A DNA stretch of 18,151 bases, taken from assembly GCA_016207585.1 (NCBI GenBank), contig JACQPI010000004.1, positions 1-18,151 on the forward strand, read 5' to 3'. The notes beneath the pieces are model-generated. The model did no database searches. It worked only from the letters and a program-made list of their open reading frames with translations, and was not told the origin of the DNA. Source of the stretch: Elusimicrobiota bacterium (GTDB lineage Bacteria > Elusimicrobiota > Elusimicrobia > UBA1565 > JACRDR01). Position numbers and translations under genes: made by a program. How positions within the stretch are numbered: position 1 is the first letter of the stretch; every line of letters starts with the position of its first letter. This document shows positions 7,072 through 14,906 of this stretch, piece by piece.

Positions 7072-9429
7072 TCACAGCCCCTTGGAGCGCATTTCCTCGA
7101 GCGCGCGGCGGCTCGGCTGGAAGTTGGGATCGAGCTTCAGCGCGGCCTCGAACTGCGCGCGAGCCTGCGGATGGCGCCCCCTCTGCAGGAGGGCGATGCC
7201 CAGGTTATGGCGGATCTCCAACGAGTCCGGGATCGCCTGCGCGGCGCCGGACCAAGCGGCGATCGCCTCGTCGAGCCGGCCCGATTCCAGGAAAAGCGCC
7301 CCCAGGTTCAGATGGGCCTGTTTATACCCGGCGTTGAGCCGTATCGCCTCGCGGTACTGGGGCAGGGCCTCCTCGCGGCGCCCCAACCGCGCGAGGGCGT
7401 AGCCCAAGCTGTTTCGGGCCTCGGCCATCTGCGGAGCCCTCTGGACGATCTTCGCGTAGCACTCTGCGGCCGGCGCCCAACGGTCCCGCACCATCATCGA
7501 ATCGCAAATCGCCCCCAGGACCGAAAGAGACTCCGCGCTCGTTCCCATGCCTCGCGCGAAATGGACGCGCGCCTCTTCCAAGCGGTCGAGGCTTGCCAAG
7601 AGCATCGCCATCCCCTGATGGGCTTCGGGATCATGCGGTCGCAGCTCCAGAGCCCAGCGGTAGTGGGACAATGCCTCCTCCGATTTTCCCTGCTGAGCCA
7701 GGACCTGCGCCAGGCGAAGATGGACCCGGACGCGGTGGGGCTGGATCTTCAGGGCTTCTTGGTAGTGGCGCAGCGCTTCCTCGGGTTTCCCGCGATGCGC
7801 CAGGAGATTTCCGAGGTTCATATGCGCATCGACGACGTTGTCCGGGACCTTGTTTTTCAGCGCCTGTCGGTAGTACGATATCGCGTCGTCCCAGCGTCCC
7901 TGCAGGGCGCTCAAATTTCCCAGATTGTTCAGCGCGATGCCGTCCCCACCACGGACCCGGAGCGTCTCCTGGAAATGGAATTTCGCCTCATCGAGCTTGC
8001 CCTGCCTCATCAGGTAGTTTCCCAGGTTCGCATGGGCGACGCCGCTGTCGGGATTGAGGGCGACGATATGGCCGAACAGAGTTCCCGTATTCCTCCATAT
8101 CATGGCCTGGGAACGGCTGCGCAGGCTGAGCAACGCCAGGACCAGCGCCGCGGCGAGCCAGCCCGCGCGGCGCGCGGGCGCCCACCGCGCCAACGCCCAC
8201 GCCCATACCAACGAAGGACCGAACATCGAGAGGTACAGGTAGCGGTCCGCCACCGTGGAGAGATCCTGGTGCAAAAATGGGACGAACCCCAATACCGGCA
8301 ACACACCCGCGACGAAGAGCCCCGCCCCGACCCATAACATGCGTCGCCGGTCGAAGCGGTAGACCGCCGCCGTGAGGGCCGCCGGCAACAGCCAGGTGTA
8401 ATACAGCCAGCCCTTCGCCATAACGAGGTCCGGCGGGCGGCCGTAATCCGGCGACATTTTTAAAGGCAGCGCCAGCTTGGAAAGATAAAACGCCAGGCTG
8501 TCCAAGGCGATCAACGGGCGCGCCCATAACGGCACGAGGGCCCGTATATGGGTCGCCCCCTGGGAGGACTGCGTCATGAAGGCGCATACCCCGGCGAGGA
8601 TAAACCATGGACCCAAGGAAGCGATGACCCGCCCCCAGCCTCTTCTTAGAATCCCCCAGTCCAAGATCGCGGCCAAGAACGGAATCACGATCGCGCTGGG
8701 TTTCGACAAAAGCGCCGCCCCGAACGCCGCGGTCGCGATCGCGTAGTCCAGCAGGCTCCTCCAGCGGCCTCCCCCCCCGCCGGCGCCGGCCGTCGGAGAC
8801 ACGGCGGCAAGGTAGCGCTCCAGGCAGACCAAGGCTCCCAGGCCGCTGAGCGCGTCTCTAAATCCGGAGACCCACGCCAACGGTTCGACTTGGATCGGAT
8901 GGATCGAGAAAAAAAGCGCCCCCGCGGCGGCCGCCCCATCGAGCGCCGCGGGCGGCGGGGTTTCATCGGCGGATCGAGCGCCGGCCCCTCCGCGCGACGA
9001 TTCCGCCCCCCTAAAAAAAAGACGCAACACGCGCCTCAGGAGGAAAAAGGCGGCCGCGGCATTGAGCAGGTGCACCGCGACGCTGACCGCGTGAAAAGGT
9101 CCCGGAGGGAGCGCGGCTGCGATCCCGGCCCGGTTTTGGCACCAAGCGGCCACGGCGGCCCAGACGCTGTAGGTCAATGGAATATAGAGCCTCAAATAAG
9201 GGGCTCGCCAAAGCTGGCGGAAACTGTCGCCGGTAACCGGATGCAGCAGCGGGTTCTCATAGACATTGATATCGTCGTCCCACGCGACGAACTCGTGACC
9301 CAATGCCGGCCAAAATACCGCCAGGGTCGCGGCCAGGATAAGAAGGATCAACGCCGCGGGGAGAAGCTGCGCCTTCTTGCTCTCGGCGCCGTGGGAAGAG
9401 GCGGTACTTCCTTGCCCTCGGCCTCTCAC
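7072..9429 (-). CDS. Multi-pass membrane protein with C-terminal TPR repeats, TMTC/GT-C glycosyltransferase-like
   Basis: With a GTG start at 9429 the protein has 785 residues. Residues ~1-455 hold around ten hydrophobic segments. The first ends in an acidic loop, FVAWDDDINVYENPLL, as expected of the Asp-rich first loop of lipid-sugar-dependent GT-C glycosyltransferases. HPIQVEPLAWVSGFRDAL (~177-194) and LSKLALPLKMSPDYG (~316-330) resemble the TMTC/DUF1736 group. Residues ~460-785 are eight or nine TPR units with typical AHANLGNYLMRQGKLDEA phasing. TMTC proteins are known as O-mannosyltransferases in animals; bacterial relatives are mostly untested, so the reaction here is inference. The GTG overlaps the hemA TGA as GTGA. 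A longer frame to 9531 lies inside hemA and lacks support. hemC follows after 4 bases. A role in tetrapyrrole synthesis is not evident; a protein-scaffold role through the TPRs is the alternative. Confidence 0.85.
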   Translation of the reverse strand: MRGRGQGSTASSHGAESKKAQLLPAALILLILAATLAVFWPALGHEFVAWDDDINVYENPLLHPVTGDSFRQLWRAPYLRLYIPLTYSVWAAVAAWCQNRAGIAAALPPGPFHAVSVAVHLLNAAAAFFLLRRVLRLFFRGAESSRGGAGARSADETPPPAALDGAAAAGALFFSIHPIQVEPLAWVSGFRDALSGLGALVCLERYLAAVSPTAGAGGGGGRWRSLLDYAIATAAFGAALLSKPSAIVIPFLAAILDWGILRRGWGRVIASLGPWFILAGVCAFMTQSSQGATHIRALVPLWARPLIALDSLAFYLSKLALPLKMSPDYGRPPDLVMAKGWLYYTWLLPAALTAAVYRFDRRRMLWVGAGLFVAGVLPVLGFVPFLHQDLSTVADRYLYLSMFGPSLVWAWALARWAPARRAGWLAAALVLALLSLRSRSQAMIWRNTGTLFGHIVALNPDSGVAHANLGNYLMRQGKLDEAKFHFQETLRVRGGDGIALNNLGNLSALQGRWDDAISYYRQALKNKVPDNVVDAHMNLGNLLAHRGKPEEALRHYQEALKIQPHRVRVHLRLAQVLAQQGKSEEALSHYRWALELRPHDPEAHQGMAMLLASLDRLEEARVHFARGMGTSAESLSVLGAICDSMMVRDRWAPAAECYAKIVQRAPQMAEARNSLGYALARLGRREEALPQYREAIRLNAGYKQAHLNLGALFLESGRLDEAIAAWSGAAQAIPDSLEIRHNLGIALLQRGRHPQARAQFEAALKLDPNFQPSRRALEEMRSKGL

Positions 9430-10517
9430 GAAGTCACGGGAAGCCTGGAGGGTTCGGTCGCGGAGGAAGCCCTCCCCCGCATCGAATGCGTCAAGCCGGC
9501 ACGCTCCCCGTTTGCGACCGCGGCGATCCACGCTTGAAATTCGGCTGACTTTTCATCCACAAGGGCCCGGGCGGCCGCGACCTCGCCGCGGCGCCTGGCG
9601 GAGTTTTCAGCGACGATCCCGTCAAGATCCTGCAACGTGTAGAGATAGACATGATCCAGGGCGTGGACCGATTCCTCGATATCCCGCGGCATGGCGATAT
9701 CGATCAGGAAAAGGGAACGTCCCCTGCGCGATCGGCAGGCCGCCGCGATCCCTTCCGCGGTCATGATGGGTTTCGGCGCGCCGGTCGAACTGATCACGAT
9801 GTCCACCCGGCTCAGCAAGGGAGGAAAATCCTCCCAGCGGATCGCCTCGGCGCGAAACTTGGCCGCCAACTCGACGGCGCGAGTCCATGTCCGGTTCGCC
9901 AGATAGAGCCGCGACACCTTGCCGGACAGCAGGTGCTTGGCGGAGAGCTCCGCCATTTTGCCGGCGCCCAGGATGAGGACCGAGCTTTTGCTCAGGTTCC
10001 CGAATATCCGCTCCGCCAAGGCGACCGCGGCCGAAGCGACGGATAGCCGGCCGGAACCGATACCCGTCCTGGAACGAACGAGCTTTCCCGCATACAAAGC
10101 CCGCTGGAACAAAACGTTGGTCAGCTTCCCGGTCATCTTGTGCGACCGGGCCGTCTCGTAAGCCTGCTTCACCTGACCCAGTATTTCCGATTCCCCGACC
10201 ACCAGCGAGTCCAGGCCGGCCGCCACCGTGAAGAGCCGGCGCGCCGCCGCGCCGCCCACGCGGCGGTAGACCCCGTCCCCCAACGGGGCGCCCAAGTTGC
10301 TTTCCAGAAACTCCTCCAGGACCTCGGGTCCGCGGGACCGCAAGTCCGCCGAGCCGGCATACACCTCGAAGCGGTTGCAGGTCGATACGACAACCGCTTC
10401 CTGCCAGCCGGCCGACCGCAACCGGCGCAGCCATTCGTCCGTCCCCAAAGCCGCCAAGCCCTCGCGCTGCGAAACGGAAACGCTCCTGTGGTTGAGCCCG
10501 ACCAATAGGAGCTCCAT
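9426..10517 (-). CDS. hemA: Glutamyl-tRNA reductase, short form
   Basis: HemA reduces glutamyl-tRNA to glutamate-1-semialdehyde with NADPH, the first committed step of the C5 tetrapyrrole pathway. Visible features are LLVGLNHRS, the catalytic Cys47 in VSTCNRFEVY, GLDSLVVGESEILGQVKQAY (~101-120), the nucleotide-binding LILGAGKMAE (~181-190), ISSTGAPKP and FLIDIAMPRDIE. Two things are odd. The protein is 363 residues, while most bacterial forms are about 415-455; it stops soon after the helix that normally leads into the C-terminal dimerisation domain. And the position normally filled by His in HLFxVAxGLDS is Arg94 here. Short forms exist in chlamydiae, as I recall. It starts one base after the ccsA stop (TGA-T-ATG) with AAAAAGGG as a moderate ribosome site, and its stop overlaps the TPR gene's GTG. 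Confidence 0.94.
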   Translation of the reverse strand: MELLLVGLNHRSVSVSQREGLAALGTDEWLRRLRSAGWQEAVVVSTCNRFEVYAGSADLRSRGPEVLEEFLESNLGAPLGDGVYRRVGGAAARRLFTVAAGLDSLVVGESEILGQVKQAYETARSHKMTGKLTNVLFQRALYAGKLVRSRTGIGSGRLSVASAAVALAERIFGNLSKSSVLILGAGKMAELSAKHLLSGKVSRLYLANRTWTRAVELAAKFRAEAIRWEDFPPLLSRVDIVISSTGAPKPIMTAEGIAAACRSRRGRSLFLIDIAMPRDIEESVHALDHVYLYTLQDLDGIVAENSARRRGEVAAARALVDEKSAEFQAWIAAVANGERAGLTHSMRGRASSATEPSRLPVTS

Positions 10518-10518
10518 A

Positions 10519-11382
10519 TCAGCCCTTTTTCGACAAATACCCGTGAAGTTCGCTCAAAAAATTGACCCCGACGAAAGTAAAAACCGCGCATCCGAACCCC
10601 AGCATCGAAATGTACACCGCCTTGACCCCGCGCCATCCGGCGGCCGCCCTGGCAACCAGGTAGCCTCCGTAAACGAGGGCCGTAACGAGAGCCCAAATCT
10701 CCTTGGCATCCCAACCCCAAAACCGCCCCCATGCTCCGTACGCCCAGATCCCCCCCACCAAAATACCGAAGACCAGAATTGGGAACGCGAATACGACGAG
10801 ATGGTAATTCAAGTCTTCGAGATCCGCTATGGCGGGCAGGCGGTAGCACAACTCGGTAGGCCGGCGGGATTTGACCTGGTTCTCTTGGACCAGGAACGCC
10901 AGCCCCACACCGAACGCGTTGCCGAGTATCGCGTAGGCCGTCATCAGCATCATGGGATGGATGTTGATCCAGTAGCTGCGCAGGGCGGGGGTCAGTTGAT
11001 ATATCTCCGTATTCCCGACGTGGCAGGCGCGAAACACGGCGCTCAGCGACGCCAGGCAGGCCCACGGCAGGACGAACGCTCCGAGAATGCCCAGCCGGTG
11101 GCGCGCCTCCACGACGAAAAAAGTCAGCGCCACCACGAGCGCCAAATAAGAAAGGGCTCCGTAGAAGGAGTTGATCGGCACGTAATAGCGGTTGGCGGGG
11201 ACGCTCCAGAACTCCTGCAGCCGAAACGCGAAGGAAGGCAGGTGCAGGCAGACGCCGGCCCCCAAAAAATAGAGCATCCAGCGGCTCCAGCGCTCATGGC
11301 GCGAGTACAGATAGAAAAGCGCAAATCCCGTGGCGATCGCGTAAAAAACAGACGTCATGCCGAACAGGTAAAACTCCATCAT
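10519..11382 (-). CDS. ccsA: System II cytochrome c assembly protein (CcsA/ResC-type haem handling)
   Basis: This 287-residue polytopic membrane protein would carry haem across the membrane for covalent attachment to apocytochromes c. About eight hydrophobic segments are visible. The tryptophan-rich WWD motif reads WAYGAWGRFWGWDAKEIW (~213-230). Conserved candidate haem-ligand His residues are at 142 (NIHPMMLMTAYA) and 280 (ELHGYL). The WWD motif separates it from the smaller HemX regulators often found beside hemA, which lack it. No ccsB/resB partner is in the window. It is the first gene of the five-gene run with hemA, and the two ATGs at 11377-11382 (MMEF) are equivalent start choices. There is no Shine-Dalgarno. 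Placement beside hemA and hemC fits a haem supply and haem use grouping. Confidence 0.93.
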   Translation of the reverse strand: MMEFYLFGMTSVFYAIATGFALFYLYSRHERWSRWMLYFLGAGVCLHLPSFAFRLQEFWSVPANRYYVPINSFYGALSYLALVVALTFFVVEARHRLGILGAFVLPWACLASLSAVFRACHVGNTEIYQLTPALRSYWINIHPMMLMTAYAILGNAFGVGLAFLVQENQVKSRRPTELCYRLPAIADLEDLNYHLVVFAFPILVFGILVGGIWAYGAWGRFWGWDAKEIWALVTALVYGGYLVARAAAGWRGVKAVYISMLGFGCAVFTFVGVNFLSELHGYLSKKG

Positions 11383-11401
11383 GACCGGAGCCGGACGACG
11401 T

Positions 11402-11410
11402 ATTCTATCA
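11402..11410 (-). promoter_or_regulatory. Extended -10 promoter for the ccsA-hem-mfd run
   Basis: TGATAGAAT on the minus strand is an extended -10 (TG, one base, then TAGAAT at 11402-11407, five of six matches). No -35 is recognisable. The predicted start point leaves a leader of about 12-13 bases before the ATG at 11382, too short and too CG-rich to hold a Shine-Dalgarno. Confidence 0.5.
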
Positions 11411-11449
11411 TCTATGCCGTCCCATGAGCCACCCGCGCACGGCGGAAAG

Positions 11450-11458
11450 TGCTATTAT
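11450..11458 (+). promoter_or_regulatory. Extended -10 promoter for alr
   Basis: TGCTATTAT is an extended -10 (TG-C-TATTAT; five of six matches). No -35 is recognisable. Transcription would start near 11465, leaving about 14 bases before the ATG at 11479, with CCTCC but no Shine-Dalgarno between. It lies back to back with the ccsA promoter, the two -10 hexamers being 45 bp apart. Confidence 0.5.
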
Positions 11459-11478
11459 TTTCCTCCGCCCGAAATACG

Positions 11479-12549
11479 ATGATGCGGCATCTCGAATGCG
11501 CGAAATGGATTGAGATCGATCTCAAAGCGATCCATCACAATATCCGGTGGCTCCGGCGCCGCCTGGCGGGCGCAACGCGCTGGCTCGCGGTCGTCAAGGC
11601 GAACGCCTACGGCCACGGCGCCGTCGCGATCTCCCGCCTGGCGATGAAAGAGGGCGCCTGCGGGCTCGGAGTCCTTACGGTGGAAGAAGCCCTGGAGCTC
11701 AGGAGTTCCGGGATACGCGCCCCCATCATTCTTCTAGCCCCCCCGCTCCCGGCGCAAGCGCCCCTCGTGGCCCGCGAACATCTGGAGGCCACCGTGGATT
11801 CCCCATGGCTCCTTGCGGCCTTAAACCGGGCGGCACGGACGCCGATCCGAGTTCACCTGGACATCGATTTCGGATTGCGCAGATGGGGACTGGCGCCCAA
11901 GCGGCTGCCCGACTTTCTTCGGATCATCAAAAAAACCAAAGGTCTTAGGCTCGCCGGCCTTTCCACGCATATCGACTACGTTCCCGGGCGCAACGCGGTG
12001 GAGGCCGAAACGAAGCTCCGCAGTTTTCAACGACTCGCTGTTTCGGCGCGGCGGGATAATCCCAATCTTATCTGTCATGCCGCCAACAGCTCCATCCTTC
12101 TCGATTTCCCCCGCCGGCAGATGGACATGGCGAGGATCGGCAACATCCTCTACGGGATCAACCCGACCGACGCCGAGGTTCCCCTTCGCAACGCGTGGCG
12201 ATTTTACGCCAGGATCATCTCGTTGACCCGCATCGGCAAGGGCCGCGCCATCGGCTACGCCAGCGAATTCATCGCCCCCAAACACATGGCGATCGCGGCG
12301 CTTCCAGCCGGCTACGCGGACGGGTTGACCATGGAGCCCGCCCAGCGCCTGATCGGATTCGGCGGTAATTTCCAATACTGGGGAATATTGCGCGGCCGCA
12401 AAACTCCCTTCGTCGGCCGTTGCTCGATTTCCCATGTTTTGTTGGACGTCGGCCGGGTGCCGGATGCGCGCGTCGGAGACGCCGTGCTGCTCCCGGTCCG
12501 CCGCACCGCCGCGACGGCTCGGCTCCCCAGAGTCTATATCAATGGATGA
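11479..12549 (+). CDS. alr: Alanine racemase (PLP fold type III)
   Basis: The enzyme interconverts L- and D-alanine in the cytoplasm to supply peptidoglycan precursors. The 356 residues show WIEIDLKAIHHNI at the start, the PLP-binding Lys40 in VVKANAYGHG, HLDIDFGLRRWGL (~126-138), CHAANSS (~199-205), the PLP-contact Arg219 in MARIGNILYG, and the second-base region around Tyr260 with LPAGYADGL (~275-283). The usual CMD motif near the C-terminus is changed: GRCSISHVLLDV stands where GRxCMDxxxxDV is expected. The frame is open back to a GTG at 11449, but that codon overlaps the -10 box. I therefore prefer the ATG at 11479 (or 11482), which puts WIEIDL at the usual distance from the N-terminus. 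It converges on the PBP gene, overlapping by 11 bp. Confidence 0.92.
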   Translation: MMRHLECAKWIEIDLKAIHHNIRWLRRRLAGATRWLAVVKANAYGHGAVAISRLAMKEGACGLGVLTVEEALELRSSGIRAPIILLAPPLPAQAPLVAREHLEATVDSPWLLAALNRAARTPIRVHLDIDFGLRRWGLAPKRLPDFLRIIKKTKGLRLAGLSTHIDYVPGRNAVEAETKLRSFQRLAVSARRDNPNLICHAANSSILLDFPRRQMDMARIGNILYGINPTDAEVPLRNAWRFYARIISLTRIGKGRAIGYASEFIAPKHMAIAALPAGYADGLTMEPAQRLIGFGGNFQYWGILRGRKTPFVGRCSISHVLLDVGRVPDARVGDAVLLPVRRTAATARLPRVYING

Positions 12550-14812
12550 GCGTCGCGTCTTCTGGGATATCCTCGAACTTTTCCATATCCCCGTCGGCCG
12601 GCTCCTGAGGGAGAAGATCGAAGCCCGTGGTCGGAAAGTCCAACAGCGGCTGGGAGGTCGCCTCCAACGGAACTCCCAGGATATCTCGGGGAGATGAAAA
12701 GGAGGCCCTGAGATTGAGCGCCTGCGAATGATCCACGTCGCAGTAGCGCGTCGGCTCCGAGCCCTTGATAAACGCCATCTTGATCACCCGCGGACAGGTG
12801 GAAAGAGCCAAGAGGCCGGTGTCTGAGTCCAGCCGCGAAAACACGATATCATCGGGAACCGGGAAATCCCGGCGCGGGATGTCCCGCAGGATCGGCTCCA
12901 TGATCTCCGTCCACCACGGCACGACGGTGGAGCCCCCCGTCCAGTCGTGTCTCCCGAGGGAAGAAAAGTCGTCATACCCCATCCAGGCGCCTGCCACGAG
13001 GTCCGGGGTGAACCCGACGAACCATAAATCCCGGTTTTCGTTGGTGGTGCCCGTCTTTCCTGCCAAGGGGCGCCCCAGGCGCCTGGCGTACGACGCGGTG
13101 CCTCCCTCCACCACGCCCTTCATGAGGTGAGTGGTCAAGTAGGCAAGTTGCGGGGACATTGCCTCCCGCTCACCGGGGATATGCTGCTCCATCACGCGGC
13201 CCTGCGCGTTTTCAACCCTCAGGACATCGAACGGCTCGACGTGGATTCCGCCGTTGGCGAAGGTTCCGAAAGAGTTCGCCATCTCGATGGGACTGACCAC
13301 CGAGGAACCCAGCCCCAGCGACAAGACGGGCTCCAGACGCGACCGGATCCCCATTTTCTGCGCCAGAGCGACGACCTGCGGAGGGCCCACCTGCTCGATG
13401 ATCCGGACGGACGCGACGTTGCGGGACAACGACAGCGCCTTGCGCAGAGTGATGACGCCCAGGAACTTGCCGTCGAAATTGCTGGGAACCCAAACCTTGA
13501 AATCCATGGATTGGGCGAAAGGCGCGGTCGCCAGAGTGATCGCGTATTGGTCCGTGGCGCCTTCCAGGAGACGCCAGTCCCGTCCGTCGTAGTAATAGGC
13601 CAGCGGCATATCCTCCACCAACGTGGACTGGGTCATTCCGGACTGAAGAGCGGCTCCCCAAACGAAGGGCTTGAATGTGGAGCCAGGCTGGCGATGCGCC
13701 TGGATGGCCCGGTTATATTGAGAATCGCCGCGCCCTCCGACCATCGCGCGGACGGCCCCGGTCTTGACGTCCAACAATACAAAAGCGCCCTGTATCGGCG
13801 GCGGCGGGTTCGTGGAGACGCTCGGCGGCTCCAGGCTGGCGATTTCAGCCTGCAGCTTGCGGTCCCATTCCTCGTACGCCTTGCGGTCAAACTCGGCCAG
13901 GGCATTGTCCATGACCGCTTCGACGGTCTTCTGCAGGCTCAGATCCAGCGTCGTATAGATATGAAGTCCGCCCTTCCAGAGCGCGTCGTAGCCGTACTTC
14001 GGCTCCAGGCGCCGGCGGATGTTCTCGACGAAATAGGTCGCCTGGATTCCGGTCATGGGCGGGCGGGTGGTCGGCAGGGACTCCGACATCGCGGCCCGGG
14101 CCTCCGCGACCTGGACGAAATTGTTGTCCAGCATGCGGGAAAGGACGAAATTGCGCCGCGCTTGGGCCCGTTTAAGATTATTGAACGGGGAGTACCCGCC
14201 GGGATAGCGGATGAGCCCCGCCAGCATCGCGCACTCCCCCAAGGTCAATTGCTTGACGTCCTTTCCGAAATAGATGCGCGCCGCCGCCTGGACTCCGTAC
14301 GCGCCGTGACCAAAGTATATCTGGTTCAGGTAGAATTGCAGGATCTCCTCTTTGCTGAAATTGCGCTCCAATTGCAGCGCCAACAGCACTTCCTTGATCT
14401 TGCGGCTGAACTTGCGCTCCGGCGTGAAAAAGATAAGTTTGGAAAGCTGCTGGGTCAAGGTGGAGCCGCCTTGAAGCACCCGCCCACGCACGATATTGCG
14501 CAGGGCGGCGCGAAGGATGCCCCGGAAGGAAATGCCCCAATGGCGGAAGAATTGATCGTCCTCCGTCGCGATCACCGCGTTCTGAAGATCGACCGGGATA
14601 TCCGACAAGGACAGCAACGCGCGCTTTTCGATCGAGAGCTCCGCGATGATTTCCCCGTGGATATCGTAAACGCGCGTCGTCAAGGAAGGGGTGTACTCTT
14701 CCAGGGCCCTGAAATCGGGAATATCCTCCAAGAAACGCCTGGCCGCGACGGCCCCGGCGAAAACAAGAACCGCCAGGAGCAAGCCCCGCACATAAAATCG
14801 CCCGCGAGTCAT
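12539..14812 (-). CDS. Bifunctional class A penicillin-binding protein (PBP1A type)
   Basis: This 757-residue protein would polymerise lipid II into glycan strands and crosslink the peptides on the periplasmic face of the inner membrane. An N-terminal anchor (~9-24) follows MTRGRFYVRG. The GT51 domain (~45-225) shows the catalytic Glu84 in TEDDQFFRHWG, GGSTLTQQLSK (~115-125), ERKFSRKIKE (~132-141) and ILQFYLNQIYFG (~157-168). The transpeptidase domain (~340-645) shows the nucleophile Ser378 in GSTFK, SRN at 463-465 and KTGTT from 586. All catalytic motifs are intact. The C-terminal tail (~650-757) contains a Cys pair (Cys673, Cys691) and ends in an acidic stretch. alr, which makes D-Ala, converges from the other side, consistent with a cell-wall pairing. 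A mrcA/ponA label is possible but not specific. Confidence 0.95.
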   Translation of the reverse strand: MTRGRFYVRGLLLAVLVFAGAVAARRFLEDIPDFRALEEYTPSLTTRVYDIHGEIIAELSIEKRALLSLSDIPVDLQNAVIATEDDQFFRHWGISFRGILRAALRNIVRGRVLQGGSTLTQQLSKLIFFTPERKFSRKIKEVLLALQLERNFSKEEILQFYLNQIYFGHGAYGVQAAARIYFGKDVKQLTLGECAMLAGLIRYPGGYSPFNNLKRAQARRNFVLSRMLDNNFVQVAEARAAMSESLPTTRPPMTGIQATYFVENIRRRLEPKYGYDALWKGGLHIYTTLDLSLQKTVEAVMDNALAEFDRKAYEEWDRKLQAEIASLEPPSVSTNPPPPIQGAFVLLDVKTGAVRAMVGGRGDSQYNRAIQAHRQPGSTFKPFVWGAALQSGMTQSTLVEDMPLAYYYDGRDWRLLEGATDQYAITLATAPFAQSMDFKVWVPSNFDGKFLGVITLRKALSLSRNVASVRIIEQVGPPQVVALAQKMGIRSRLEPVLSLGLGSSVVSPIEMANSFGTFANGGIHVEPFDVLRVENAQGRVMEQHIPGEREAMSPQLAYLTTHLMKGVVEGGTASYARRLGRPLAGKTGTTNENRDLWFVGFTPDLVAGAWMGYDDFSSLGRHDWTGGSTVVPWWTEIMEPILRDIPRRDFPVPDDIVFSRLDSDTGLLALSTCPRVIKMAFIKGSEPTRYCDVDHSQALNLRASFSSPRDILGVPLEATSQPLLDFPTTGFDLLPQEPADGDMEKFEDIPEDATLIH

Positions 14813-14837
14813 GATGGCTTACGAACTCGTCCCCGCC

Positions 14838-14846
14838 ATAATAGCA
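14838..14846 (-). promoter_or_regulatory. Extended -10 promoter for the PBP gene
   Basis: TGCTATTAT on the minus strand is identical to the nine bases found upstream of alr. The hexamer is at 14838-14843, with no clear -35. The predicted leader is about 19 bases. It holds GGGGA close to its 5' end, too far from the ATG to act as a normal Shine-Dalgarno. Confidence 0.5.
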
Positions 14847-14894
14847 TTTCCCCGCAGACTCACTTTTTGCTGGCGGGTCGCCGGGCCTTTGCGC

Positions 14895-14900
14895 TAGACT
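14895..14900 (+). promoter_or_regulatory. Possible -10 box for a leaderless glycerol-3-phosphate dehydrogenase transcript
   Basis: TAGACT fits the TAnnnT -10 pattern and is separated by exactly six bases from the ATG at 14907, the spacing typical of leaderless genes. There is no usable -35 and no TG extension at the correct position. No Shine-Dalgarno precedes the ATG. Confidence 0.35.
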
Positions 14901-14906
14901 ACCGGC

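Noticed and set aside
9430..9531. Upstream extension of the TPR membrane protein frame to 9531
   Set aside because: It lies inside hemA, is strongly basic with no export or membrane features, and the GTGA overlap gives a natural start.
10519..11382. HemX-type regulator of HemA in place of CcsA
   Set aside because: HemX is often next to hemA and is similar in topology, but the full WWD motif and matching His residues are those of a CcsA/ResC haem-handling protein.
11449..11478. GTG at 11449 as the alr start
   Set aside because: The codon overlaps the extended -10 box and would precede the predicted transcription start; the extra ten residues are not typical of Alr.
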